The notes beneath the pieces were generated by a model that made no database searches, had not been told where the DNA came from, and was given only the letters and a program-made list of their open reading frames with translations. Positions 6,581-14,354 of a stretch of 17,527 bases of DNA are shown here, piece by piece. A program made the position numbers and the translations under genes. The stretch is from an uncultured Lachnospiraceae bacterium (GTDB taxonomy: Bacteria; Bacillota; Clostridia; Lachnospirales; Lachnospiraceae). The stretch lies in NCBI GenBank assembly GCA_910586095.1, contig CAJUHQ010000013.1, forward strand, positions 1-17,527, written 5' to 3'. The first letter of the stretch is position 1. Each line of letters opens with the position of its first letter.

Positions 6581-9115
6581 TTACAAAAACTTATTTAGCT
6601 CATAAATCAGCTTCTTTACATCAATTGGCTTTGAGATATGTGCGTTCATACCACAGTCTAAACAATGTTGAATGTCCTCTGAGAAAGCATCTGCTGTCAT
6701 TGCAATAATTGGCAATTGGGCATCCTTTCGCTCCAATGCACGAATCGCCGTCGCTGCTTCGTATCCATTCATCACAGGCATCCGAATATCCATCAAAATA
6801 ATATCGTATGTTCCCACTTCAGACTGTTCAAACTTCTCAACACAAATCTGTCCATTCTCTGCTCTTTCCAATTCAAAGCCAGCTTCCGATAACAACTCAT
6901 TTGCGATCTCCCAGTTCAGATCATTGTCCTCAGACAACAAAATATGCTTTCCTGAAAAATCCCTCTCATTCTCAATGTTGCTTTCTGTAGTTGTATCAAC
7001 ACCTTGTACAAATCGACTTAATCCCAGATAAAGATTGGACTTAAATAACGGTTTTGAGATAAATCCATGTGCTCCTGCCGCAACGGCATCTTCCTCAATA
7101 TCACTCCAGTCATACGCCGAAATAATCAAAATAGGTACCTCATCCCCTAGCTGTTTTCTAATTTCGCGAGTTGTTTGGAGTCCATCCATATCTGGCATCT
7201 TCCAATCTATCAACACCAAATCATAATCATTTCTCTGCGCATGGCGTTTTGACACCATCTCTATTGCTTGCATACCACTAAGGGCACACTCCGCATTGAC
7301 ACCGATCTCTCCTAGCGCAATTGCTGCACCGTGACATAAGTCTTCATTATTATCCACCACCAACACATTCCATGCTGGTAAAATCATATCCTCCTCTTTT
7401 GTGACAGCCTTCTCTAAATCTAGGACAATATGAAACTCACTTCCCTCTCCTGGTGCACTCTTTAATTCCAAGCTTCCCTTCATGGCCTCTACAATGTGTT
7501 TGGTAATAGCCATTCCAAGGCCAGATCCCTCTGTCTTGTAAACTTGCGCTTTCTTCTCTCTACTAAAAGTATCAAAAACCGTTTTTTGAAACTCCTCTGA
7601 CATTCCAATGCCGTTATCCTTCACTCTAAAATGGCAACGAATATATGTATCTCCAATCGGAGAGGCTTCCTGTGAGAGATAGACGTTGATTCTGCCGTGC
7701 TCTGGCGTAAACTTAATTGCATTGGACAAAAGATTAATTAGAATTTGATTCAAACGCACACTATCACAATATAAATTCTCAGTCTCAATTTCCTGAATAA
7801 AAATATCAAAATGTTGCTGTTTTGCCTTCACTTGAGCCTGCACAATATTTACAATGCTCTCCATTGTCTCTGGAAGAGAGATTAAATCCATATTGAGACT
7901 AAGCTTGCCACTCTCAATTTTGGACATATCTAACACGTCATTAATCAATCCCAGCAAATGTTTGCTTGATAATGTAATTTTTCTAAGGCAGTCTCTGACG
8001 CGATCTTTATCATCAATATTTGCTAGTGCAATGGTGGTCATTCCTACAATACCATTCATCGGCGTTCGGATATCATGGCTCATATTGGACAAAAATTCAC
8101 TTTTGGCATGATTGGCATGATCTGCCTCCTGCCTGGCATGGTTCAACTCCTCAATCTGCCTCTGTGTCATAAAATAGTATAAAATAAAAATAACTAAAAT
8201 CGTGACCATAATGATAGAACTAGCACCTAACATAGTATAAGTACGTTCACGACTGAGCCGACTGATCGCATCATCGATCACACCATATCGCATGACAGTA
8301 ATCAGATACCAATTTGATCCCGAAAGTGGTGAACAATAAATATGACCGTGTGTCTCCTCCTCTAGGATTGGCGTTGTATACTCTGCCTGGTTCTCCATAG
8401 CCTGCTTGAGCTCACGGACATAATCTTCCGCCTTCTTCCCATTGAGTTCAACTAGAAGCTCTAACATGCGATTAAAATAACTTTCTCTAAATGCATCGCC
8501 ATTTCTAACTACATAGCTGCCATCCTCACGAATAATATGAGAGTATACAATAGCATTTTCTCCTAAAAATAATGCTGTATTGAGATCTTCCATAGGAAAA
8601 CCTGCCACTAAGGCAACACTAGTTTTTCCATCCTTCATTTCATATTGTGCTCTTTGTATCAACAAAAGCACCCGCTCACCGGATGCATTTTGGGCACTGC
8701 ACACCTTGATTTGATCGTCTTGTATCAGATTCTCAAACGAGTCATCTATAATAGTGACAGGATCTCCATACACCATTTCACACTCTCCATCTTGTGTGTA
8801 GAGCGCTAAATATGTAAACTCACGAACACTGGCACTCAGCGATAACTCTTCAAACATCTCCTTGCCATAACTAGTGGTCGAAGGCGGGGTACGTTTAATA
8901 ATACCATCTACCTGAGATAGACGCATATTGATAACAGTTATATATTTCTCTTGCAACTGCCGATCCATCTCTGACATATAAATCGTACCAATATCACTGA
9001 TCGCATCATCACTGCTTCTACTCATAAATACAACGATTACAAAAAAGACAACGGCACATAAAATCAGAAAAAAACTAAAACTGGTTATCAAAAATCTTTT
9101 TGTATTCTGGAACAT
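6581..9115 (-). CDS. Hybrid sensor histidine kinase with two receiver domains
   Basis: An 844-residue membrane kinase. A membrane segment at 9-31 and another at 295-315 flank an extracellular, Cache-like sensor region. There is no HAMP domain; a helix (318-338) leads to HisKA with KSEFLSNMSHDIRTPMNG (His347). The ATPase domain has the N-box around Asn461-Asn465, DNGIG at 500-504 and GSGLGMA at 530-536. Receiver 1 (582-700) has phospho-acceptor Asp637 and Lys688, but its acidic pocket reads VVDNNED, with Asn at the second acidic position. Receiver 2 (722-844) is canonical: Glu729-Asp730, Asp776, Thr807, Lys829. No Hpt domain or output domain is present, so phosphate must pass to separate proteins. 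The start ATG has AGGTGG six bases upstream. It is flanked by its own promoter and terminator. Confidence 0.93.
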   Translation of the reverse strand: MFQNTKRFLITSFSFFLILCAVVFFVIVVFMSRSSDDAISDIGTIYMSEMDRQLQEKYITVINMRLSQVDGIIKRTPPSTTSYGKEMFEELSLSASVREFTYLALYTQDGECEMVYGDPVTIIDDSFENLIQDDQIKVCSAQNASGERVLLLIQRAQYEMKDGKTSVALVAGFPMEDLNTALFLGENAIVYSHIIREDGSYVVRNGDAFRESYFNRMLELLVELNGKKAEDYVRELKQAMENQAEYTTPILEEETHGHIYCSPLSGSNWYLITVMRYGVIDDAISRLSRERTYTMLGASSIIMVTILVIFILYYFMTQRQIEELNHARQEADHANHAKSEFLSNMSHDIRTPMNGIVGMTTIALANIDDKDRVRDCLRKITLSSKHLLGLINDVLDMSKIESGKLSLNMDLISLPETMESIVNIVQAQVKAKQQHFDIFIQEIETENLYCDSVRLNQILINLLSNAIKFTPEHGRINVYLSQEASPIGDTYIRCHFRVKDNGIGMSEEFQKTVFDTFSREKKAQVYKTEGSGLGMAITKHIVEAMKGSLELKSAPGEGSEFHIVLDLEKAVTKEEDMILPAWNVLVVDNNEDLCHGAAIALGEIGVNAECALSGMQAIEMVSKRHAQRNDYDLVLIDWKMPDMDGLQTTREIRKQLGDEVPILIISAYDWSDIEEDAVAAGAHGFISKPLFKSNLYLGLSRFVQGVDTTTESNIENERDFSGKHILLSEDNDLNWEIANELLSEAGFELERAENGQICVEKFEQSEVGTYDIILMDIRMPVMNGYEAATAIRALERKDAQLPIIAMTADAFSEDIQHCLDCGMNAHISKPIDVKKLIYELNKFL

Positions 9116-9183
9116 TGCTTACCACCTGTCAAATCATTCTGTCTTGTTTCAAATTACAATACCTACAATTTGCATATGGCAAA

Positions 9184-9212
9184 ATTATATCATTCCTTTA
9201 TTCTTTCGTCAA
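9184..9212 (-). promoter_or_regulatory. SigA-type promoter of the hybrid kinase gene
   Basis: On the minus strand, TTGACG (9212-9207) and TATAAT (9189-9184) are separated by exactly 17 bases. Transcription would begin near 9177, giving a leader of about 60 bases before the ATG at 9115. Confidence 0.8.
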
Positions 9213-9483
9213 GATCCATGCTTGCTTGATTATACTACAGAAGTCATATCTTCCCTCAACATTCTCTGCCTTGATGCTAATCGTTTCAACGAGAGTATCC
9301 TATATTTTTCTTGTTTTTACTATTTCCCACACTGCTAAACAATCACACAGATATCAAAAGAATGGAACGTTTCTAAATACGTTTTCCACTGCCATACTAT
9401 TATTTTATTGCACACAACAAATTCACTACTCTGTGATGCTAAATCTCTTTGTGCTTCTCTTCTTGTCTATGGTTCTAACATCT
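9213..9483. other. Gene-free stretch between the discoidin-like gene and the kinase promoter
   Basis: T-rich on the plus strand, with no convincing hairpin terminator, repeat or ribosome-site-supported ORF. A second TATAAT lies on the minus strand near 9230 without a matching -35. Confidence 0.5.
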
Positions 9484-10278
9484 TTATGATAGATATTCAT
9501 TTCCATAAATTTCTATCTGTGTCAATGCAGGGAATGGAGACGCCTCTTTCGATTGTCTCATATCACACATTTCTAGCCACTCAACGCGCTTCTTCTCAAA
9601 TACAATTTCCTGCGCATTACCACTTTTTATAAGTTCTGCTTCCAACTGGCTCCCATCAGAAAACACAAATGAAACCTGATTCCACCAATTATCATGTGGA
9701 AAATCCGCTCTTAAATACACAATGATTCGATCTACCTCAACAGTCCTGCCAAATGTAATGCGAATTGTGGCGTCAGGCTGGCGGTTAATCCCCCATGAAG
9801 CATATGGCCACTCACCATGAGAAGCGTTGGCCGTAACACCATCTATTGCATTCTGCGCTGCAAAAACAGCCTCCCCTCTTGTCTCTACATTGGCAACGGC
9901 ATGTGGAAACAAGTTTTCTATCTCATGTTGGTCATAGACATTTAGTGCTAAATTGCGATACATCCCAATCTCAAATGACTTTGCCACTTTTACAGATAAC
10001 AGATGCTTTCTTCCTGTAAATGCTTTGGGAGAAAGATTGGTCTTTCGCACACCAAAGGGAATTTTGTATTGAAAATTGCCTTTAAGAAACAGAAGTACTT
10101 TTCCTAATGCGTCATCTAACTGTACCCACGCATAGGTGTCTTCTTCTTGCACTTCCACAACAATACTATCCCCTTCTACATACTCCCCTGCATATACTAA
10201 ATTTACCTCATCCATTCCCCTGTTTACTGCAAGAGTTTCACCATCCTTACTCAAAATTTTCAAACAAACGTTTTGCAT
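9484..10278 (-). CDS. Cytoplasmic protein with a discoidin-like (F5/8 type C) domain
   Basis: A 264-residue protein without signal peptide or membrane segment. The N-terminal half (1-125) is beta-rich and of no family I recognise. The C-terminal half (about 130-264) resembles a galactose-binding-like beta-sandwich: it has an NAIDG element, as in F5/8 type C domains, then EWPYASWGINRQPDATIRITFG, VDRIIVYLRADFP and a closing TQIEIYGNE strand. Such domains usually bind carbohydrates or stabilise enzymes on sugar substrates. The start is ATG 10278, because a perfect AGGAGG (10285-10290) lies six bases upstream; an earlier in-frame ATG would overlap it. There is no linked glycoside hydrolase in the window. 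Being cytoplasmic, it may bind an internal sugar or be a partner of an enzyme encoded elsewhere; the function is not known. Confidence 0.75.
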   Translation of the reverse strand: MQNVCLKILSKDGETLAVNRGMDEVNLVYAGEYVEGDSIVVEVQEEDTYAWVQLDDALGKVLLFLKGNFQYKIPFGVRKTNLSPKAFTGRKHLLSVKVAKSFEIGMYRNLALNVYDQHEIENLFPHAVANVETRGEAVFAAQNAIDGVTANASHGEWPYASWGINRQPDATIRITFGRTVEVDRIIVYLRADFPHDNWWNQVSFVFSDGSQLEAELIKSGNAQEIVFEKKRVEWLEMCDMRQSKEASPFPALTQIEIYGNEYLS

Positions 10279-10503
10279 CTCGTACCTCCTTTTTACATTT
10301 TGCATCATCCACAATAATGCTATTTTTTAATATCTATGAACCGTTTTCTTTTAAATACTTATGCCATGTACTAGTGCTATCATAAATTCAAACTAAGTGT
10401 TTAGAAAAATAATACACATCCATTTTCTTCTTGCAATTGATTATAAACTATTTGTGCTATATTTTCAACTCTATCCCACTCTAAGATACCATCAACCTTT
10501 TTC

Positions 10504-10532
10504 TTGACGCGCCAGGCTAAATCCTTTATTAT
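10504..10532 (+). promoter_or_regulatory. Promoter of the cobalamin-riboswitch operon
   Basis: TTGACG (10504-10509) and TATTAT (10527-10532) with a 17-base spacer. The predicted transcription start near 10539 coincides with the first base of the riboswitch closing helix. Confidence 0.75.
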
Positions 10533-10538
10533 ATAATC

Positions 10539-10739
10539 TGAATTGTTGGGGAAACAGGTGTGATTCCTGTGCGAGCCCGTCGCCGTAAAGCATATCTTCT
10601 ATCTTGTTGTCCTTACTAAAATGCCACGTTTAGGAAATGTCATTGGAAATATTGTCACAGTTTTGCAAAGCTAAACTGTAACAAATGGTCTGAGAAGGCT
10701 GGACAACAAAATGCTAAGCCGAAATATCCAAACAATTCA
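10539..10739 (+). ncRNA. Cobalamin (B12) riboswitch
   Basis: The core matches the cobalamin class: GGGGAAACAGGTGTGATTCC at 10548-10567, followed by GCGAGCCCGTCGCCGTAA, then a 3' part with GAGAAGGCTGG and GCTAAGCCG. TGAATTGTT (10539-10547) and AACAATTCA (10731-10739) form a perfect 9-bp closing helix, and TTGTTGTCC (about 10603) pairs with GGACAACAA (about 10701). It controls the lipoprotein and ECF S component genes downstream; family members normally shut expression when cobalamin is plentiful. Confidence 0.9.
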
Positions 10740-10742
10740 AAA

Positions 10743-10781
10743 TCCTCAAAACAACAGCCGCGAGCGCCGGCTATTCGAGGA
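10743..10781 (+). promoter_or_regulatory. Possible expression-platform hairpin of the riboswitch
   Basis: TCCTC (10743-10747) pairs with GAGGA (10777-10781), enclosing AGCCG/CGGCT (10756-10760 with 10768-10772). No T-run follows, which argues for translational rather than terminator control. The TCCTC arm could alternatively reach toward the GGAG ribosome site at 10794-10797; this switch is inferred. Confidence 0.4.
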
Positions 10782-10803
10782 AATAAGAACAAAGGAGCAA
10801 ACA

Positions 10804-11280
10804 ATGAAACGAACACTGTTCAAGCTGCCAAAAAAATGCAGCAAAAAAATGTCGTCATTCATCCTTTGTATGGTGCTGATTGTGGCTATAGCACTCTGTA
10901 CATCTGGCTGTAATGACCACGCAAAAAATCAGACGTCCGTCACGTCCAATCCCCAAACCGACACACAAGCTGATACCACCATTTTAGGAGAAGGCAGCAC
11001 CCACTTTCTTTTTAGTGTCGTAGACCGCGAAGGCAATGAAACCATATTTGAAATTCATACGGACAAAGCGAATGTGGGCGAAGCTTTGACGGAGCTAGAA
11101 TTAATTGCAGGAGATGAAGGTCCCTACGGACTCTTTGTCAAAACAGTCAACGGTATTACAGCCGATTACGAAACAGACGGTGTATACTGGGCATTTTATA
11201 TTGATGGCGACTATGCAACCTCTAGCGTTGACACTACTCCTATCACAGAAGGACAAACTTACTCCTTCAGAGTGGAGTAA
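10804..11280 (+). CDS. DUF4430 lipoprotein, likely cobamide-binding
   Basis: A 158-residue exported lipoprotein. The basic N terminus (KLPKKCSKKM), hydrophobic segment 17-32 and lipobox TSGC (Cys36) indicate membrane anchoring. A Thr/Gln/Asp-rich linker (about 40-65) leads to a DUF4430 domain with THFLFSVVDREGNETIFEIH, VGEALTELELI, GLFVKTVNGITADYE and VYWAFYIDGDYATSSVDTTP. DUF4430 resembles the C-terminal beta domain of animal cobalamin carriers (transcobalamin, intrinsic factor), and the riboswitch upstream makes cobamide capture the most sensible role. The start is ATG 10804, with GGAG six bases away; an upstream in-frame ATG at 10711 lies inside the riboswitch and is rejected. The S component follows after three bases, so translation is probably coupled. 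Confidence 0.87.
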   Translation: MKRTLFKLPKKCSKKMSSFILCMVLIVAIALCTSGCNDHAKNQTSVTSNPQTDTQADTTILGEGSTHFLFSVVDREGNETIFEIHTDKANVGEALTELELIAGDEGPYGLFVKTVNGITADYETDGVYWAFYIDGDYATSSVDTTPITEGQTYSFRVE

Positions 11281-11283
11281 GTC

Positions 11284-11799
11284 ATGCGGCCAACAACGCG
11301 GGAAGCTGCTATCTTTGCCATGCTAGGCGCCATCATGTACTGCTCAAAGGTTTTGTTAGAATTCGCCCCAAACATTCATTTGATTGGCACTCTAATCACT
11401 GCCTTCACTGTTGTTTACCGAAAAAAGGCGTTGTACCCCATCTATGTCTATGTTCTCTTAACTGGCATGTTTAACGGTTTTGCAACTTGGTGGATTCCTT
11501 ATCTATATATTTGGACTATCCTTTGGGCGGCTGTGATGCTTCTTCCACAAAGTCTTCCAAAAAAAGTACAACCTCTCGTATATATGTTGGTATGTGCCGC
11601 ACATGGTTTTTTATATGGCACACTGTACGCCCCTGCACAAGCACTCCTTTATGGCATGCCTTTTCGCGGCATGATTGCATGGATTATTGCAGGGCTATAC
11701 TTTGATTGCATCCATGGAATTAGTAACTTTTTTTGCGGTATCTTAATTGTCCCAATCATCTCGACACTGCGCCTTGCAGAGCGCAATGCCACAAGGTAG
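11284..11799 (+). CDS. ECF transporter S component, predicted cobalamin uptake
   Basis: A 171-residue membrane protein with about six hydrophobic segments, the typical size and composition of an energy-coupling-factor substrate-binding subunit. It has a Thr-Arg-Glu-Ala-Ala N terminus leading into AIFAMLGAIMYCSKVLLEF, an aromatic GMFNGFATWWIPYLYIW region and a C-terminal ISNFFCGILIVPIISTLRL. It starts three bases after the DUF4430 lipoprotein stop, using a GGAG in the end of that gene. No EcfA or EcfT gene is in the window, so it would share a housekeeping module (group II ECF). The B12 riboswitch and lipoprotein partner imply cobamide or a precursor as substrate. No clear terminator: its stop is seven bases from the stop of the converging methyltransferase gene. 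Confidence 0.85.
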   Translation: MRPTTREAAIFAMLGAIMYCSKVLLEFAPNIHLIGTLITAFTVVYRKKALYPIYVYVLLTGMFNGFATWWIPYLYIWTILWAAVMLLPQSLPKKVQPLVYMLVCAAHGFLYGTLYAPAQALLYGMPFRGMIAWIIAGLYFDCIHGISNFFCGILIVPIISTLRLAERNATR

Positions 11800-11806
11800 C
11801 TATTTT

Positions 11807-13663
11807 TTATATAATTTTTACATGCGTGTTGGGCGATAGTACTTGCAGCAGCTCCCTGGCATTTATTTTTGTCGGACTGTCAGGGAAGCTGCTATCACAA
11901 AATACTACCCTTCTAGGCTTTTTGGATGCAATATGCCTGATTACAGCATCAGAAATTTCTTTTTCAAAGCATGCAATCAATTTGCCGTCATCACAATTGT
12001 AGATGATATATCCTTCTATAATCTCTTGGCTGTGTGGCAATGATAGCGGCAATCCCCACTCTAGTAGGCATCCATAGAGTAAATCTAATCCTGTTCGATC
12101 TTCTTTAATATTAGTTTCCACTAACTCCAACATCTCTTGTGTATAGTCATTTGGCGCATAGTAAATGTCTTTCATATTCGTATCGTCCAGTCTAAATGTC
12201 CTAAAACCGACATCAACGCCAGTCGCTTGGAGCTCTGTGCCAACACGCTCAATCCGATCTCGTGCAATTTCACAGATAGTCTTGTATCCTGCTGCATATG
12301 CGGTACTGTTTTTTTGTATTTCTTCTGGAATCTGAACCATCAAAAATGTTCGTGTCCCGCCATCCTCAACATTCTGTTCCAAAACTGCCTGAGCAGTAGT
12401 AGCACTACCCGCAAAAAAATCCATCACAATAGAATCTTGATCGGTTGCATATTGGATCAATTTTTTGATAAATGAAACAGGCTTTGGATAACTAAATACA
12501 TTCTCTCCAAACAATTTGTGTGCCTCTATTGTTGCTGCCTGATTCATATATGCATTTTCCACGCCAAACAAGCTATGTACAGGTTCAAATAGGCTGGTTG
12601 CATCCTTTTTGTAGCGTTTAAAAACAAAACCGCGCTCCTTGTCCTGGTACTCTCTCTTAAATTTTATCTTTCCCTCCTCAATATAGCGCTTAAGTGTCGT
12701 TTGAGAAAATGCCCAATATCGCCCCGATGGCGGTACATCTTTTCTGTGTGTGTATGGATTCTCAATCTCAAAATAAGTAGATGGCCCACCACTCTTGGCA
12801 CTTGGATCGCCTGCGCACCAGTCTCCATTTGGATCATTATCTGGATTTGCATAGCCACTATACTCTTTTTTTTCTCCTTTTAGCCTAAGATGGTCGATTG
12901 ACTTAGCATAGATTAGCAAACTCTCATGCTGCAAATTAAAACCGCAACCATGATCTCCTGTCATAGATTTGGTTTTTCGGATAATTTCCCCGACACGATT
13001 TGTCTCACCAAAAATCTCATCACAAATTTTCTTTAAATTTACTTGCTCATTCTCATCAATGGAGATAAAAATCACTCCATCCTCCGACAACAAATTACGC
13101 GCTACCAACAACCGCGGATAAATCATAGAACACCAGTTTGAATGAAATCGTCCTTCCGATTCGGTATTTTTAAATAATTTTACTCCACTATCTCCATAGA
13201 GTCCTACAGATTCTTGATACTCTGTTTTATCTATAGCAAAGTCATCCTGGTAAATCAAATCACTTCCTGTATTGTATGGCGGATCAATATAGATCATTTT
13301 AATTTTAGCGAGATAACTTTCTTGCAGCAGCTTTAAAACAGCTAAATTATCTCCTTCAATCAATAAATTTTTAGTATGATCCCAATCAACACTTTTTTCG
13401 ATCTCGGGTCGCAGCGTCATTCGAATCGGTCTGTGCGCCTCTGCGATGGATTTGTTCTTTCCTGGCCATGTAAACTCATATTTTTGTGCTTCCTCGTCTA
13501 TATCCTCTGACAGCATTTGCCGCAAAAGATCAAAATTAACACTGCTTTTGACCTTGCCATCTCCACAAACCACCTCGTTTATACAGCCTGGAAACAATTT
13601 TGCAATGGCCTCTCTATTTTTGACACGCTGATCTGGTGTCTCAAAGTTCATCTTAATAGCCAT
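11807..13663 (-). CDS. Site-specific DNA methyltransferase, type III Mod-like
   Basis: A 618-residue amino-methyltransferase of the beta class, in which the catalytic motif precedes the AdoMet motif. The catalytic DPPYNTGSDLIYQDDF begins at Asp127, and the AdoMet-binding motif VMDFFAGSATTAQAVL is at about 413-428. The region between (about 220-380) would recognise the target. Size and order match Mod subunits of type III restriction systems (EcoP15I type), which make N6-methyladenine. No Res helicase-nuclease gene is adjacent: downstream is the converging ECF gene, and upstream is a 172-residue unknown. The ribosome site AGAAAGGGG is close to ATG 13663. An A8 run (coding strand, Lys-Lys near residue 266) is the only notable homopolymer. 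It could be an orphan, regulatory methyltransferase. Confidence 0.92.
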   Translation of the reverse strand: MAIKMNFETPDQRVKNREAIAKLFPGCINEVVCGDGKVKSSVNFDLLRQMLSEDIDEEAQKYEFTWPGKNKSIAEAHRPIRMTLRPEIEKSVDWDHTKNLLIEGDNLAVLKLLQESYLAKIKMIYIDPPYNTGSDLIYQDDFAIDKTEYQESVGLYGDSGVKLFKNTESEGRFHSNWCSMIYPRLLVARNLLSEDGVIFISIDENEQVNLKKICDEIFGETNRVGEIIRKTKSMTGDHGCGFNLQHESLLIYAKSIDHLRLKGEKKEYSGYANPDNDPNGDWCAGDPSAKSGGPSTYFEIENPYTHRKDVPPSGRYWAFSQTTLKRYIEEGKIKFKREYQDKERGFVFKRYKKDATSLFEPVHSLFGVENAYMNQAATIEAHKLFGENVFSYPKPVSFIKKLIQYATDQDSIVMDFFAGSATTAQAVLEQNVEDGGTRTFLMVQIPEEIQKNSTAYAAGYKTICEIARDRIERVGTELQATGVDVGFRTFRLDDTNMKDIYYAPNDYTQEMLELVETNIKEDRTGLDLLYGCLLEWGLPLSLPHSQEIIEGYIIYNCDDGKLIACFEKEISDAVIRHIASKKPRRVVFCDSSFPDSPTKINARELLQVLSPNTHVKII

Positions 13664-13747
13664 ACCCCTTTCTCAACCTGCAAATTTATAGTCCATACAG
13701 CCTGTCAGACAGCAGGTTGTGCATGATGTGTGTTTACTATGTATTGT

Positions 13748-14266
13748 CTATTGGGTCCCTCTGCTGCCAAAAATCTCAGAAGAATACTGGTGCAATCGCA
13801 TTGCATCTGCAATCATCTGTTTTAATTGATCTATTTGTTCATAAGAATATATTTTAAAATGGGTGGTATATCGTGTGAATCCTTGTTGTTTTTGTGGTGA
13901 ATCGGTCAGTAAACTTCTTTTTTGACGTTTCTCTCTCAACCAGTCCTCATGCCAACCAACAGCAACTGCTGTCTGAGTCGAATCACATTGTAATGATAAC
14001 TGAATCGAATCCTTCTCCAATTTTCTTTCATATTGTCCTAATGTGCTATACTGAAAAATACCATTAGCAAAGTATCGGTCACGATACTCCCAGTCATATC
14101 CTATAATGGTTTGGGTTCTGGTATCTATAAAGATCCCATCATTGTCAAATGTTTCTTCCGGATTAGGTCTCATCTCAATATGCCGACATACCAAACTATT
14201 GTTAAACAACTCCGCAAATGCCATCATACTCTTGTCATGTATGGAATACATAGATGCTCTGTACAA
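13748..14266 (-). CDS. Unknown protein next to the methyltransferase, possibly nuclease-like
   Basis: I do not recognise this 172-residue soluble protein. It starts at TTG 14266, which is well supported by GGAGGT (14274-14279) seven bases upstream; the next ATG is five codons in. The middle part, FDNDGIFIDTRTQTIIGYDWE followed by YRDRYF, has strand-turn-strand character with acidic residues (Asp41, Asp43, Asp48, Asp58, Glu60) in a spacing that loosely recalls PD-(D/E)XK nuclease folds. The C terminus (IYSYEQIDQLKQMIADAMRL) is a helix. The match is weak and the lysine is not obvious. It lies 84 bases upstream of the methyltransferase on the same strand, so both may be one transcript. A -10-like TATAAT is at 14311-14316 without a good -35. 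Confidence 0.65.
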   Translation of the reverse strand: MYRASMYSIHDKSMMAFAELFNNSLVCRHIEMRPNPEETFDNDGIFIDTRTQTIIGYDWEYRDRYFANGIFQYSTLGQYERKLEKDSIQLSLQCDSTQTAVAVGWHEDWLREKRQKRSLLTDSPQKQQGFTRYTTHFKIYSYEQIDQLKQMIADAMRLHQYSSEIFGSRGTQ

Positions 14267-14273
14267 TGAAAAT

Positions 14274-14279
14274 ACCTCC
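14274..14279 (-). promoter_or_regulatory. Ribosome binding site that fixes a TTG start
   Basis: GGAGGT on the minus strand, seven bases before TTG 14266. It decides in favour of a TTG initiation codon over the downstream ATG. Confidence 0.75.
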
Positions 14280-14354
14280 GTTTTTCTTTAATATCATTAA
14301 CTATCACCAAATTATACTATCGCTGCTATACTGCGACTCTACTTTCTTTTTTGT

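Noticed and set aside
9100..9489. Plus-strand 129-codon ORF in the intergenic region before the hybrid kinase
   Set aside because: No ribosome site, overlaps the kinase promoter and start on the other strand, and has low-complexity hydrophobic content from a T-rich stretch.
10711..10803. In-frame extension of the DUF4430 lipoprotein to an earlier ATG
   Set aside because: It lies in the riboswitch and its platform, has no ribosome site, and would bury the signal peptide behind about 30 extra residues.
12864..12876. A8 homopolymer in the methyltransferase as a phase-variation switch
   Set aside because: Eight bases encoding Glu-Lys-Lys in frame is short for a contingency tract in an AT-rich genome, and the gene is intact.
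11807..14266. Genomic island or prophage carrying the methyltransferase
   Set aside because: No integrase, transposase, tRNA or direct-repeat boundary is visible, and base composition does not clearly differ from the neighbours by eye.
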